This document shows positions 9,614 to 18,077 of a DNA stretch of 64,000 bases, piece by piece. The notes under the pieces were generated by a model. The model saw nothing but the letters and a program-made list of their open reading frames with translations. It was not told the origin of the DNA and did not search any database. The translations under genes were made by a program, and so were the position numbers. The stretch lies in NCBI GenBank assembly GCA_947454235.1, contig CANGIY010000009.1, positions 1 to 64,000 on the forward strand, read 5' to 3'. Each line of letters begins with the position of its first letter. Positions within the stretch are counted from its first letter, which is position 1. This DNA comes from Chitinophagaceae bacterium. Lineage in GTDB: Bacteria > Bacteroidota > Bacteroidia > Chitinophagales > Chitinophagaceae.

Positions 9614-9660
9614 AAAACTAAAATCTTGGAATAATAATATTCCCCGATTTTAGTTTTAAT
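9614..9660 (+). terminator. Terminator of clpX
   Basis: AAAACTAAAATC (9614-9625) pairs perfectly with GATTTTAGTTTT (9646-9657), a 12 bp AT-rich stem with a 20-base loop. Confidence 0.6.
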
Positions 9661-9686
9661 GTAACTTCGTAGAGTAAATAGCGAGT

Positions 9687-10310
9687 ATGAAAAAGTTATT
9701 TGTACTGGTATTCCTTGCCTTATTTATTCAAAGTTCAAGCTTTGGGCAGGCAGTATATCCGAGTACTTCAGGGATAAAGGGTTATAAAAAGAAACCTGCA
9801 AAAAAGGGTTATGACCCTTCTAAACTGGTGATTGGCAGCGGGATAAATTTTGGACTTGGTGGTGGATTTGCGAATTTTGGCATTTCTCCGAAGATTGGGT
9901 ATAAATTCAACAAGTACATTGCTGCTGGAGTTGGATTGGGATATCAGTACTATAAGGCTCCTTATAGCGACTATTTTACGAACATTTATAACCGAGAGCA
10001 TATAGTTTACCCTTCACTTTGGGCGAAGGCACCGGTATGGGGACCATGGTATTTAGCAACGGACCTTGAGTATAATGTCATTTTCTTAAACGGTTATTCT
10101 GATGGGATAGACCCTAGTACAAATCTGCCGTGGAAATTGAATACAACATTAACCGGTCCAGCATTATTGGTAGGTGGTGGTTATAAATACGAAATGGGTG
10201 GAAAGTTTTCAAGTACTGCCGAACTATTGTATGATGTTATTCAAAACGAGAATCTACCACAGTACTATCAACAATTAGTTTTTAGAATAGGCTTTTTTGT
10301 GAACTTTTAG
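9687..10310 (+). CDS. Outer-membrane beta-barrel protein, unknown function
   Basis: 207 residues with a signal peptide (cleavage after SSSFGQ at about residue 21). The mature protein has a short lysine-rich linker (GYKKKPAKKGYDPSK) followed by alternating Gly/aromatic beta strands such as GSGINFGLGGGFANFG and AAGVGLGYQYYKAP, and ends in a C-terminal aromatic strand VFRIGFFVNF. This is the pattern of an 8-10-stranded outer-membrane barrel. No ligand or enzyme motif is visible. It stands alone between the clpX terminator and a strong terminator at 10350. Confidence 0.72.
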   Translation: MKKLFVLVFLALFIQSSSFGQAVYPSTSGIKGYKKKPAKKGYDPSKLVIGSGINFGLGGGFANFGISPKIGYKFNKYIAAGVGLGYQYYKAPYSDYFTNIYNREHIVYPSLWAKAPVWGPWYLATDLEYNVIFLNGYSDGIDPSTNLPWKLNTTLTGPALLVGGGYKYEMGGKFSSTAELLYDVIQNENLPQYYQQLVFRIGFFVNF

Positions 10311-10315
10311 TTGAA

Positions 10316-10331
10316 TGTTCCACGTGGAACA
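10316..10331. promoter_or_regulatory. parS-like palindrome 1
   Basis: TGTTCCACGTGGAACA is a perfect 16 bp palindrome. It differs from the classic parS core TGTTTCACGTGAAACA only by a symmetrical T/A to C/G swap, so it is a good candidate ParB-binding site. It lies between the beta-barrel gene and truB. Confidence 0.7.
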
Positions 10332-10349
10332 AGGCATATAAATATTGAA

Positions 10350-10378
10350 GGCTCGTGTATTACACACGAGCCTTATTA
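10350..10378 (+). terminator. Terminator upstream of truB
   Basis: GGCTCGTGT (10350-10358) pairs with ACACGAGCC (10364-10372) and is followed by TTATTATTT. Confidence 0.7.
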
Positions 10379-10380
10379 TT

Positions 10381-10388
10381 TACCTTTG
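10381..10388 (+). promoter_or_regulatory. -7 box TACCTTTG of truB
   Basis: TACCTTTG fits TAnnTTTG and lies seven bases before the truB ATG, leaving little or no leader. Confidence 0.5.
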
Positions 10389-10395
10389 CACCTGA

Positions 10396-11106
10396 ATGAA
10401 AACACCAACAGCACAGGAGTTGATCAGTGGAGGAGTAATGCTCATTGATAAACCTACTAAGTGGACATCGTTTGACGCTGTCAACCAGATTAAGATAGTT
10501 TTAAGAACTAAAATTGGACATTGCGGCACATTAGACCCACTAGCAACTGGTCTTTTGATATGCTGTACAGGAGACATGACTAAGAGCATATCAGACTACC
10601 AAAAGCTACCAAAAGAGTACACTGGAACAATTTGTTTAGGTGCTACTACTGAAACTTACGACTTAGAAAGTCAACCTATCAATGAAAAACCGTACGACCA
10701 CATTACCAATGAAATGATAATGGAGACCTCAAAGCAATTTGTGGGTGACATCATGCAGGTTCCTCCTATTCATTCGGCAATTAAAAAAGAAGGCAAAAGA
10801 AGTTATGACCTTGCAAGAGCTGGGCAGGAAGTAATACTTGAAGCCAGACCTATCACTATTGGAGAGTTTGAAATAACTGAAATTGCTTTACCAGATATAA
10901 AATTTAGGGTCACCTGCTCAACTGGTACCTATATTAGGTCTTTAGCGAATGATTTTGGTGCTGCTTTAGGCACAGGTGGCTATTTAAAAACACTCCGCAG
11001 AACCAAAATAGGTAACTTCAATGTTGATGATGCTATTTCACCGTTGGAATGGAAGAAAAGAATCAATGAAGAAATGCCGGAACTACCTAAGAAGAAAAAA
11101 AGGTAG
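10396..11106 (+). CDS. truB: tRNA pseudouridine(55) synthase TruB
   Basis: 236 residues. Makes pseudouridine 55 in the T-loop of tRNAs. The catalytic aspartate is D47 in GHCGTLDPLATGLL, and GVMLIDKPTKWTSFD (13-27) and the RVTCSTGTYIRSLANDFG stretch are typical. The protein is short, lacking a full C-terminal PUA domain, as in many bacteria outside the proteobacteria, and ends in a lysine-rich tail (KKKKR). It sits between two parS-like sites with its own near-leaderless promoter. Confidence 0.95.
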   Translation: MKTPTAQELISGGVMLIDKPTKWTSFDAVNQIKIVLRTKIGHCGTLDPLATGLLICCTGDMTKSISDYQKLPKEYTGTICLGATTETYDLESQPINEKPYDHITNEMIMETSKQFVGDIMQVPPIHSAIKKEGKRSYDLARAGQEVILEARPITIGEFEITEIALPDIKFRVTCSTGTYIRSLANDFGAALGTGGYLKTLRRTKIGNFNVDDAISPLEWKKRINEEMPELPKKKKR

Positions 11107-11155
11107 TCTACCAATTTCAATAGAAAATAACTATAACCAAATCTTGTACTACCAA

Positions 11156-11171
11156 TGTTCCACGTGGAACA
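11156..11171. promoter_or_regulatory. parS-like palindrome 2
   Basis: The same TGTTCCACGTGGAACA as at 10316. Here the symmetry extends four bases further on each side (11152-11175, flanks CCAA and TTGG). It lies in the truB-mnmG spacer, 40 bases before mnmG. Confidence 0.75.
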
Positions 11172-11198
11172 TTGGTCAGCTATTAGAGGTATAAACTT

Positions 11199-11206
11199 TA
11201 TCTTTG
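11199..11206 (+). promoter_or_regulatory. -7 box TATCTTTG of mnmG
   Basis: TATCTTTG fits TAnnTTTG and is exactly four bases (CACG) from the ATG at 11211, suggesting a leaderless mRNA. Confidence 0.5.
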
Positions 11207-11210
11207 CACG

Positions 11211-13079
11211 ATGTTTCCTGAATATGATGTAATTGTAGTTGGTGCAGGCCACGCTGGATGCGAAGCCGCTGCTGCTGCTGCTAATATGGGTTCTAAAGTA
11301 TTGCTTGTTACTATGAACATGCAAACTATAGCCCAGATGAGTTGTAACCCAGCTATGGGTGGCATTGCCAAGGGGCAAATAGTAAGAGAGATTGATGCTC
11401 TTGGTGGATACAGTGGAATTGTAAGTGATAAGAGTACTATTCAATTCAGGATGCTGAATAGGTCAAAAGGCCCCGGTATGTGGAGTCCAAGATCACAAAA
11501 CGACAGAATGTTGTTTGCAGCTACATGGAGAACCATGCTAGAACAGACTCCTAACGTTGACTTTTGGCAGGATATGGCTAGTGGACTAATTGTTTCACGT
11601 GGAACAATTACCGGAATAGTTACTTCAATGGGACAAAGAATAACCGGAAAGAGTGTTATACTTACCAATGGTACTTTCTTAAATGGAGTAATTCACATTG
11701 GAGAGAAACAATTTGGTGGTGGAAGAATGGGTGAAAACAGAGCAACAGGTATTACTGAACAACTAGTAGAACTTGGATTCGAAAGTGCCAGGTTAAAAAC
11801 AGGAACACCACCTAGAGTAGATGGTAGAAGCCTTGACTACAGCAAAATGGAAATTCAGGAAGGGGATGAAGAAATAGTTGGTTTCTCGTATCTACCGATA
11901 GAAAAAGTACAACCTAAAAAACAAAGGCACTGCTGGATTACCTATACTGGTCAGGAAGTACACGACATATTAAAGACTGGTTTTGAGAAATCTCCAATGT
12001 ACCAAGGTAGGATTAAAGGATCAGGTCCTAGATACTGCCCAAGTATTGAAGATAAAATATCGCGGTTTGCAGATAAAGAACGCCACCAGTTGTTTGTAGA
12101 ACCGGAGGGGTGGGATACAGTAGAGATATACGTAAATGGCTTTAGTACATCGTTACCCGAAGATGTACAGTATAAAGCACTTACAAAGGTACCCGGTTTT
12201 GAAAACTGTAGGTTCTTCAGACCGGGGTATGCCATTGAGTACGATTACTTTCCACCAACACAATTGAAATCGACACTGGAAACCAAGCTAATAAGGAATC
12301 TTTTCTTTGCAGGTCAGATAAACGGTACAACCGGATATGAAGAAGCGGCTTGTCAAGGATTGATAGCCGGAATAAATGCACATAGAAATGTACATGAGGA
12401 AGAACCATTTATTTTAAACAGAAATGATGCCTATATAGGCGTACTCGTTGATGACCTTATTAGCAAGGGAACAGATGAACCTTACAGGATGTTTACAAGC
12501 CGAGCTGAATTCAGAACATTGCTAAGGCAAGATAACGCAGACCTAAGATTAACACCTATTGGATATAAACTAGGGCTAGCAAAAGAAGATAGGTACCAGT
12601 TGGCAAAAGAGAAAGAAGCGCAAGTAGAAGCAATAAAAAATAAACTGGCTGACTTTCATGCTGAACCCGATGTATTTAATGGGTACTTAGAGGGTATAGG
12701 CTCATCGTTATTGAATGAACGTTCAAGAGCACTTAAGTTATTATTAAGACCGGGTGTTACCCTTAAAGATATGATACAGGCTGTTCCTGCTTTAAAAGAA
12801 CAACTTGGTGCAGTTGATGTACTTACTATTGAACAAGTAGAAATACAAGTGAAATACGAAGTGTACATCAAGAAAGAACAGGAGATGGTTGCTAAGATGT
12901 CGGCACTAGAAAACTTAAACCTGCCCGAAAACTTCAACTATGAGCAACTCACTGCTATGTCGATAGAAGCACGCCAAAAGCTTTCGAAAATAAAACCCAG
13001 AACTATTGGACAGGCATCGAGGATAAGTGGCGTAAACCCAAGCGATATTCAGATACTTTTAATTTTCATGGGCAGGTAG
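11211..13079 (+). CDS. mnmG: tRNA uridine-5-carboxymethylaminomethyl modification enzyme MnmG
   Basis: 622 residues, full length. With MnmE it installs the cmnm5 group on wobble uridine 34. The FAD-binding GAGHAG motif is at 11-16, followed by CNPAMGGIAKGQIVREIDALGG and, near the middle, RYCPSIEDKI and GQINGTTGYEEAACQG, all signatures of GidA/MnmG. The start fits the family's MFPEYDVIVVG opening. A parS-like site is embedded in the coding sequence at 11591. recX follows after eight bases and is probably co-transcribed. mnmG is often near the origin in bacteria. Confidence 0.97.
   Translation: MFPEYDVIVVGAGHAGCEAAAAAANMGSKVLLVTMNMQTIAQMSCNPAMGGIAKGQIVREIDALGGYSGIVSDKSTIQFRMLNRSKGPGMWSPRSQNDRMLFAATWRTMLEQTPNVDFWQDMASGLIVSRGTITGIVTSMGQRITGKSVILTNGTFLNGVIHIGEKQFGGGRMGENRATGITEQLVELGFESARLKTGTPPRVDGRSLDYSKMEIQEGDEEIVGFSYLPIEKVQPKKQRHCWITYTGQEVHDILKTGFEKSPMYQGRIKGSGPRYCPSIEDKISRFADKERHQLFVEPEGWDTVEIYVNGFSTSLPEDVQYKALTKVPGFENCRFFRPGYAIEYDYFPPTQLKSTLETKLIRNLFFAGQINGTTGYEEAACQGLIAGINAHRNVHEEEPFILNRNDAYIGVLVDDLISKGTDEPYRMFTSRAEFRTLLRQDNADLRLTPIGYKLGLAKEDRYQLAKEKEAQVEAIKNKLADFHAEPDVFNGYLEGIGSSLLNERSRALKLLLRPGVTLKDMIQAVPALKEQLGAVDVLTIEQVEIQVKYEVYIKKEQEMVAKMSALENLNLPENFNYEQLTAMSIEARQKLSKIKPRTIGQASRISGVNPSDIQILLIFMGR
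11591..11606. promoter_or_regulatory. parS-like site 3, inside mnmG
   Basis: TGTTTCACGTGGAACA, a hybrid of the classic parS left half and the local variant right half, one base off perfect symmetry. It encodes part of LIVSRGTI, so the protein constrains it partly. Confidence 0.6.
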
Positions 13080-13087
13080 TAAGCAAT

Positions 13088-13543
13088 ATGGAAATACCTG
13101 ACGCTATACTTAGGTTTTGTAACTATCAGGAAAGATGCCATCAGGAAGTGCGAACGAAGCTCTCTACGATGTATTTCACTGATGCTGTGATGGAGGAAAT
13201 CATATCTGACCTTATCAGGAATGATTTATTAAATGAAGAGCGATTTGCTAGAGCATTTGCTAGAGGTAAGTTCAAAATGCTTGAATGGGGCAGGGTTAAA
13301 ATAAAGTATGAGCTCAAAAAAAGGCAGATATCGGAATATTGTATTAAAAAAGGGTTGAGTGAGATAGATGAAGATATTTACGAATCTGTACTGAACAACC
13401 TATTTGAGAAGAAATGGGCAGAAACTAAAAGGCTTCGAAGCCCCAATGCCAGGAAGGGAGCGGTATTGAGGTATATGTTACAAAAAGGGTATGAGTCGGA
13501 CTTTATTATGAAACTGTTAAGGAATAAAACAGAAAAGAAATAA
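13088..13543 (+). CDS. recX: Regulatory protein RecX
   Basis: 151 residues, all-helical, made of repeated three-helix units as in RecX. The hallmarks are AILRFCNYQERCHQEVRTKL near the start, DLIRNDLLNEERFARAFARGKF in the middle and KIKYELKKRQIS. RecX binds RecA filaments and limits their growth. recA is not nearby; the gene sits eight bases after mnmG and probably shares its transcript. Confidence 0.85.
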   Translation: MEIPDAILRFCNYQERCHQEVRTKLSTMYFTDAVMEEIISDLIRNDLLNEERFARAFARGKFKMLEWGRVKIKYELKKRQISEYCIKKGLSEIDEDIYESVLNNLFEKKWAETKRLRSPNARKGAVLRYMLQKGYESDFIMKLLRNKTEKK

Positions 13544-13563
13544 CTGAATATTCAATTTTTCAA

Positions 13564-13571
13564 TAACTTTG
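13564..13571 (+). promoter_or_regulatory. -7 box TAACTTTG of apaG
   Basis: TAACTTTG fits TAnnTTTG, with 16 bases to the apaG ATG at 13588. It helps to choose this ATG rather than the TTG at 13573. Confidence 0.5.
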
Positions 13572-13587
13572 TTTGAAAGCGTTGGCT

Positions 13588-13974
13588 ATGGAACAACAGG
13601 TAACCGATGGAATAAGCATAAAGGTTGAGAATTTCTTTCAACCTAACCAGTCTAATCCGCTGAATTCGGAATACCTATTCGCATACCGTATAACCATTGA
13701 AAACCGCGGCATGTATCCTATAAAATTACTGAGCCGCCACTGGCACATCATAGATAGTAACGGAACGCACAGAGAGGTTCAGGGAGATGGCGTAGTAGGA
13801 AGACAACCAGTCATAGAACCGGGTGATTCATATCAATACACATCGGCTGCCGGACTTAGAAGTGATATAGGCAAAATGTACGGAACTTATATTGTTGAAA
13901 ATCTTTTTAATAAAAGAAAATTAACGGTAGTTATACCTACTTTCCATCTTATAGTTCCAGCGAAACTAAATTAA
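13588..13974 (+). CDS. apaG: ApaG family protein
   Basis: 128 residues from the ATG at 13588, forming the single fibronectin-III-like ApaG domain. The motifs [48 protein letters not shown] and YGTYIV are characteristic. ApaG is linked to cobalt/magnesium resistance in enterics and binds pyrophosphate-type ligands; its exact task is unsettled. Its stop overlaps the stop of the convergent nadA by four bases. Confidence 0.9.
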   Translation: MEQQVTDGISIKVENFFQPNQSNPLNSEYLFAYRITIENRGMYPIKLLSRHWHIIDSNGTHREVQGDGVVGRQPVIEPGDSYQYTSAAGLRSDIGKMYGTYIVENLFNKRKLTVVIPTFHLIVPAKLN

Positions 13975-14996
13975 GATTTCTTCATTAATTGTTTGCTTAA
14001 ATCCAGCATTCTATCTATCGGTTTTTTAGCTGCTAAACGTAGCTGCTCGTCCATTAAAATCTCCGGTTGTTCATACTTCAGGCAGAGGTAAAGCTTCTCT
14101 AAAGTATTAAGTTTCATGTGAGGACAATCGTTGCAAGCACAGTTGTTATTAGGAGGAGCTGGGATTAATTCCTTTTCCGGGCTATTTAAGCTCATTTGGT
14201 GCAGTATTCCCGCCTCGGTGGCAACAATGTATACCTTGCCGGAATCTTTGGCTACAAAGTCAAGCAATTGCGTTGTAGAGCCAATGTAATCAGCCATCTG
14301 CAAGATGATTTCTTCACATTCGGGGTGTGCAATCAATTTAGCCTCAGGGTGGCGTTCTTTTAGCTTAACCAGTTTCTCGTGCGAGAATATTTCATGCACC
14401 ATACAAGAGCCGTTCCACAACAACATATTTCTACCCGTTTGTTTGTTGATGTATCCACCAAGATTTCTATCAGGTGCAAATATTATCTTTTGATCTTTAG
14501 GTAAACTCTCAACAATTAACTGTGCATTGGAAGAAGTACAGATAATATCGCTTAACGCTTTTATTTCGGCAGAGCAATTGATGTAGGATATAACAAGATG
14601 GTCAGGATTCTTCTCTTTAAAGGCTTTAAACAGACTCGGTGGGCAACTATCACTCAGAGAGCAACCAGCGTTTAAATCGGGCAGCAAAACCTTTTTACCG
14701 GGATTCACAATTTTTGCAGTCTCAGCCATGAAATGTACACCGGCAAATACAATGATATCAGCATTTGTGGAAGCTGCATTTTGAGCTAAGCCTAAAGAAT
14801 CACCAATGTAGTCGGCTATGTCTTGTATTTCAGATTCCTGATAATAGTGTGCCAACAATACGGCGTTTTTCTCTTTCTTTAATCTAAGTATCTCTTCATG
14901 TAAATCTAACGACGGATTAATCTCCATATCGAGGAAACCTTTCTTCTCAATATTTTTCATTTTCTCCTGAAAAGCAACACTATTTTCCACACCCAT
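13971..14996 (-). CDS. nadA: Quinolinate synthase NadA
   Basis: 341 residues. Condenses iminoaspartate with dihydroxyacetone phosphate to quinolinate for NAD synthesis, using a [4Fe-4S] cluster. Candidate cluster ligands are C112 (GCSLSDSC), C198 (NGSCMVHE) and a cysteine of the C286-x-C-xx-C291 group. [25 protein letters not shown] near the N-terminus is the usual opening of the first of three similar domains. nadB and nadC are not adjacent. The start could also be one of the internal methionines up to M24, since the first 25 residues are not conserved in the family. Confidence 0.95.
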   Translation of the reverse strand: MGVENSVAFQEKMKNIEKKGFLDMEINPSLDLHEEILRLKKEKNAVLLAHYYQESEIQDIADYIGDSLGLAQNAASTNADIIVFAGVHFMAETAKIVNPGKKVLLPDLNAGCSLSDSCPPSLFKAFKEKNPDHLVISYINCSAEIKALSDIICTSSNAQLIVESLPKDQKIIFAPDRNLGGYINKQTGRNMLLWNGSCMVHEIFSHEKLVKLKERHPEAKLIAHPECEEIILQMADYIGSTTQLLDFVAKDSGKVYIVATEAGILHQMSLNSPEKELIPAPPNNNCACNDCPHMKLNTLEKLYLCLKYEQPEILMDEQLRLAAKKPIDRMLDLSKQLMKKS

Positions 14997-15000
14997 AATT

Positions 15001-15450
15001 ACATAATTAAAAAGTTTTTTAAAAAAAGGACTATTATTATTAGCACCGTGGAAACAGGGAAAAAATTTTCCTTATCCACTTGCAAAATTACTTTCTAAGT
15101 TCTTATCAACACCATTAATTCTTTTATCAACACCTTTGTACGGATAACATTAACACGCTATTACAACGTTTGAAAAGTGATTAACACTGCATTGTTAGAA
15201 AGTAAGGAGATGTGGAAATCGTGAAAAGCTGTTGATAGCTAATGGCTCAATGTGGGCAAATATTTTCGCTTCAGTTGTCGTGAGAACTATCAATAATATG
15301 TCTCAAAGTTGTTCCTACTTACTCCAACACAATGTTAGGCTTTGTTCACTTCGTTACCCACAACTATCCACATCATTTGATAAAAAATTGATTTTCATTG
15401 GTTATTCGGTTTTTACAATGTTTCAGTGAGTATTAAATTGGTGATAAAAT
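15001..15450. other. Candidate replication origin region (DnaA-box-like cluster)
   Basis: The roughly 660-base spacer between nadA and the ABC-F gene has no convincing gene. It is AT-rich and holds several 8-of-9 matches to the DnaA box TTATCCACA: TTATCCACT (15072), TTATCAACA (15103 and 15124), CTATCAACA on the other strand (15230-15238), TTACCCACA (15354) and CTATCCACA (15364). Three parS-like sites lie 3.5-5 kb to the left and mnmG is close. None of the boxes is a perfect match and dnaA is not in the window, so this is an inference. Confidence 0.4.
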
Positions 15451-15461
15451 GTTGGTAACAA

Positions 15462-15488
15462 AAAGCCACCCGTTAGTTGGATGGCTTT
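15462..15488 (-). terminator. Terminator downstream of the ABC-F gene
   Basis: AAAGCCACCC (15462-15471) pairs with GGATGGCTTT (15479-15488), one mismatch. Read on the minus strand it is followed by TTTTTG, so it would stop transcripts coming through the inverted-repeat element. Confidence 0.5.
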
Positions 15489-15501
15489 CGCTTGTTAGTT
15501 A

Positions 15502-15660
15502 AGGAACGATGAATAAATAAAGTATATCATCTTACTTGTTCTTTCCCATTTTTGCTTTGTTGAAAAAGTCTTTAAATAGCCCACTATTGGCAGATTTTTT
15601 GCCTTGCAAAAAAGACAAATCACTGCGTAATTTGATATACTTTATTGATTCAACGTTCCT
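15502..15660. repeat. 159 bp element with 28 bp inverted arms
   Basis: The left arm (15502-15529) and the reverse complement of the right arm (15633-15660) agree at 26 of 28 positions; the loop is 103 bases. The right arm covers the stop codon of the ABC-F gene (TAG at 15659-15661). The loop, read on the minus strand, keeps an open frame of about 37 codons (KLRSDLSFLQGKK and onward to GKNK) ending in TAA but without a normal start codon. It could be a MITE-like insertion, a large mRNA 3' hairpin, or the remains of a small gene. Confidence 0.6.
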
Positions 15661-17605
15661 AACTTATTTTTTCCTCGAGTTCAATGATCTGTTCGAATAC
15701 TTTGTCGTATTCAGTATTCATTTTATTCAACGATTCAGTATTTTGTCTGTATGCTGTATCGAGTTTTTTGAATTCCTCTTTGTTTCCGTATACCTGAGGG
15801 TCAGCCAGTTTAGCTTCCAGTTGGCTATTGTCACCTTTTAATTTAGTGATATCATCTTCGAGCTTTTGAAACTGTCTTTGCAGTTTTTGAAGGTCTTTTT
15901 TAAGACTACTCAACTGATTGGCGTCAACACTGGGTTTAGGAGGTGCTTTTTCCTCTTTTTTTTCCGGCAAAGCCGGCTTAGTAGCAGTTGCGGTTGCTTT
16001 TTTAGCTTGCTCCTGTTGCCAAACTACCCATTCTTCGTAAGTACCGTCGAAGTCTTTGATTTCGCCATTTTCAATATTCCATATTTTATTGGCTACTTTA
16101 CTGATAAAGTACCTGTCGTGGGAAACGATTATAATGGTGCCTTTGTATTTGTTCAATGCTTCGATCAACATTTCAACCGATTGCATATCAAGGTGGTTGG
16201 TAGGTTCGTCAAGCAAAAGGAAGTTACCTTTTGCAACAATTACCTTAGCTAGTGCAACCCTAGCCTTTTCACCACCTGAAAGAATCTTGATTTTTTTGAA
16301 CACATCGTCTCCGCTAAAGAGGAAGCAACCGAGTAACTGGCGCAATTCAAGTTCGTGTTTACCACTGCCGCACGATTTAAGCTCTTCGAGAATTTCGTTT
16401 TCAACTTGTAAAGCTTCGAGCTGGTGCTGGGCATAAAAGCTCTCTTCTACATTGTGCCCCCACTTTCTATCGCCTTCAAATTGTTCGATACCGGTAATGA
16501 TTCGTAGTAAAGTAGATTTACCTTTACCATTGGCACCGATGAGTGCAATTTTATCGCCTCGGTTGATTTCGGCGGTGGCGTTATCTAATATTGTGAGTGC
16601 GCCGTAGTTCTTGCTTACGTTCTTGAGTTCGCAAATAATTTTACCTGGTTGAACACCTACATCGAAGTTGATGTTCATTACGGCAATTGAATTATCGGGA
16701 GCTTCAATGAGGTCGAGTTTATCAAGGCGTTTAATAGCACTTTGAGCCTGCGCAGCTTTTGTGGCTTGTGCACGGAAGCGTTCAATAAAACGTTCTTGCT
16801 GGCGGATATAGTCTTGCTGGTTTTCGAAAGCGCGTTGTTGCATTTCTATGCGCTCAGCTTTTTCTTTTTGGAAGAATGTATAGTTACCGCTGTATTGATG
16901 CAGGTTTCTTTGCCATACCTCTACAATTTTTGTAACCATACGATCGAGGAAATAACGGTCGTGGGAAACAATAACTACACTGCCCGGGTAGCTGATGAGG
17001 TAACGCTCTAACCACTCGATAGAAGGGAGGTCAAGGTGGTTGGTGGGCTCATCGAGCAGCAGCAACTGTGGTGCTTGCAGCATCATTTTAGCCAACAAAA
17101 CGCGCATTCGCCAACCTCCGCTGAATTGGTCAAATGGTCTTGAGAGGTCGTGGGTAGTAAAACCGAGGCCTTCCAAAACTTCAGCCGTTTTGTGTTCCAT
17201 TTCATAACCACCAGCTACTTCGAAGTCGTGCAGCAAGTGGCTGTAGATATCGAGTAGTTTTTCGTCGTCGGGTTTTGATTCTAATTTTTTGAGAACTTCC
17301 TCCATTTCTTTTTCTACCTCATGTGCTTTATCGAAAGCCTGCATGGCAACCCTTAAAATAGAGTCGTTGGTAGAAAAGCTCAAAAGATCTTGGTTGAAGA
17401 AACCGATGGAAACATCTTTAGGTTTATTAATAGAACCTTCGTCGATGGAATAAGCACCAGTCATGAGCCTGAGCAATGTGGATTTTCCTACACCGTTGGC
17501 ACCTACCAAACCAATACGCTCTCCGAGGCCTATTTGCCAGGAGGCATTTTCTAAAATGGGTCTTGCTCCAAAAAAGAAGGAGACATTCTGCAATGAAATG
17601 AGCAT
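15659..17605 (-). CDS. ABC-F family ATPase (ribosome-associated type)
   Basis: 648 residues with two fused ABC domains and no membrane segments. Walker A motifs are GANGVGKST at 35-43 and GANGKGKST at about 357-365; signatures are FSGGW and LSGGEKARVALA; both Walker B stretches read LLLDEPTNHLD. The linker between the domains is charged and helical (the P-site tRNA interaction motif region), and a roughly 100-residue coiled-coil tail follows an Ala/Pro/Lys-rich spacer. This is the Uup/YheS-like layout. ABC-F proteins act on the ribosome in translation or antibiotic protection; nothing here points to resistance. Confidence 0.92.
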   Translation of the reverse strand: MLISLQNVSFFFGARPILENASWQIGLGERIGLVGANGVGKSTLLRLMTGAYSIDEGSINKPKDVSIGFFNQDLLSFSTNDSILRVAMQAFDKAHEVEKEMEEVLKKLESKPDDEKLLDIYSHLLHDFEVAGGYEMEHKTAEVLEGLGFTTHDLSRPFDQFSGGWRMRVLLAKMMLQAPQLLLLDEPTNHLDLPSIEWLERYLISYPGSVVIVSHDRYFLDRMVTKIVEVWQRNLHQYSGNYTFFQKEKAERIEMQQRAFENQQDYIRQQERFIERFRAQATKAAQAQSAIKRLDKLDLIEAPDNSIAVMNINFDVGVQPGKIICELKNVSKNYGALTILDNATAEINRGDKIALIGANGKGKSTLLRIITGIEQFEGDRKWGHNVEESFYAQHQLEALQVENEILEELKSCGSGKHELELRQLLGCFLFSGDDVFKKIKILSGGEKARVALAKVIVAKGNFLLLDEPTNHLDMQSVEMLIEALNKYKGTIIIVSHDRYFISKVANKIWNIENGEIKDFDGTYEEWVVWQQEQAKKATATATKPALPEKKEEKAPPKPSVDANQLSSLKKDLQKLQRQFQKLEDDITKLKGDNSQLEAKLADPQVYGNKEEFKKLDTAYRQNTESLNKMNTEYDKVFEQIIELEEKIS

Positions 17606-17609
17606 GTGG

Positions 17610-17641
17610 CAAAGTTACCCTGAAAAATGGGTAAATATCAA
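17610..17641 (-). promoter_or_regulatory. Promoter of the ABC-F gene
   Basis: On the minus strand TTG (17641-17639), 21 bases, then TAACTTTG (17617-17610), then CCAC and the ATG at 17605. The four-base gap again suggests a leaderless mRNA. Confidence 0.6.
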
Positions 17642-17731
17642 GTCTGTAAAGACACTTGAAAGCCTAAAAAGTTTAATATTCTGCCAATTTTATTAAATAT
17701 TAGGGACGGCAAAAAAGAGGTGAAAAAAATG

Positions 17732-17762
17732 TTGTTTATCAATGGTATTGTCTATAAATTTG
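17732..17762 (+). promoter_or_regulatory. Promoter TTG-N20-TAAATTTG
   Basis: TTG at 17732 and TAAATTTG at 17755-17762, with 16 bases before the ATG at 17779. The string TATAAATTTGCC recurs at the lipoprotein gene promoter near 21825. Confidence 0.65.
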
Positions 17763-17778
17763 CCCAAAATTTTTAAAA

Positions 17779-18012
17779 ATGAAAAAAATCGTTACTTCAA
17801 TCGTTGCCCTTACAGTTTTGGGTTCAGTAGCTTTCGCTCAAGACGCTAAGAAAGCTGAGAAAAAAGCTCCTGCTAAAAAAGAAGCTAAAGCTGACAAAAA
17901 AGAAGAAAAAAAATCAGACAAGAAAGAAGAAGCTAAAGCTGAGAAAAAAGCTCCTGCTAAAAAAGGTGGCAAAAAAGCTCCTGCTAAAAAAGCTGAAGAA
18001 ACTAAAAAATAA
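17779..18012 (+). CDS. Lysine/alanine-rich small secreted protein
   Basis: 77 residues. The signal peptide is MKKIVTSIVALTVLGSVAFA, with cleavage before QDAKKAEK. The mature 56 residues are almost only Lys, Ala, Glu, Asp and Pro in repeats of the type KKAPAKK. It resembles histone H1-like or PAKKA-type tails in composition but carries a signal peptide, so it should be periplasmic or exported. A good promoter and a strong terminator suggest high expression. Similar short repeat proteins are common in this phylum; function unknown. Confidence 0.75.
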   Translation: MKKIVTSIVALTVLGSVAFAQDAKKAEKKAPAKKEAKADKKEEKKSDKKEEAKAEKKAPAKKGGKKAPAKKAEETKK

Positions 18013-18043
18013 TTTAACGTCAGTTAATTTATTTAGAAACTAC

Positions 18044-18077
18044 AGAGGGGTTGCTGAAAAGCGCCCCTCTTTTTTTA
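18044..18077 (+). terminator. Terminator of the lysine-rich protein gene
   Basis: AGAGGGG (18044-18050) pairs with CCCCTCT (18064-18070), followed by eight T. It touches the stop codon of the convergent TPR gene. Confidence 0.75.

Noticed and set aside
15232-15429. 65-codon open frame in the nadA/ABC-F spacer
   Set aside because: No promoter or family-like pattern, and it runs across DnaA-box-like sequences; more likely noncoding.
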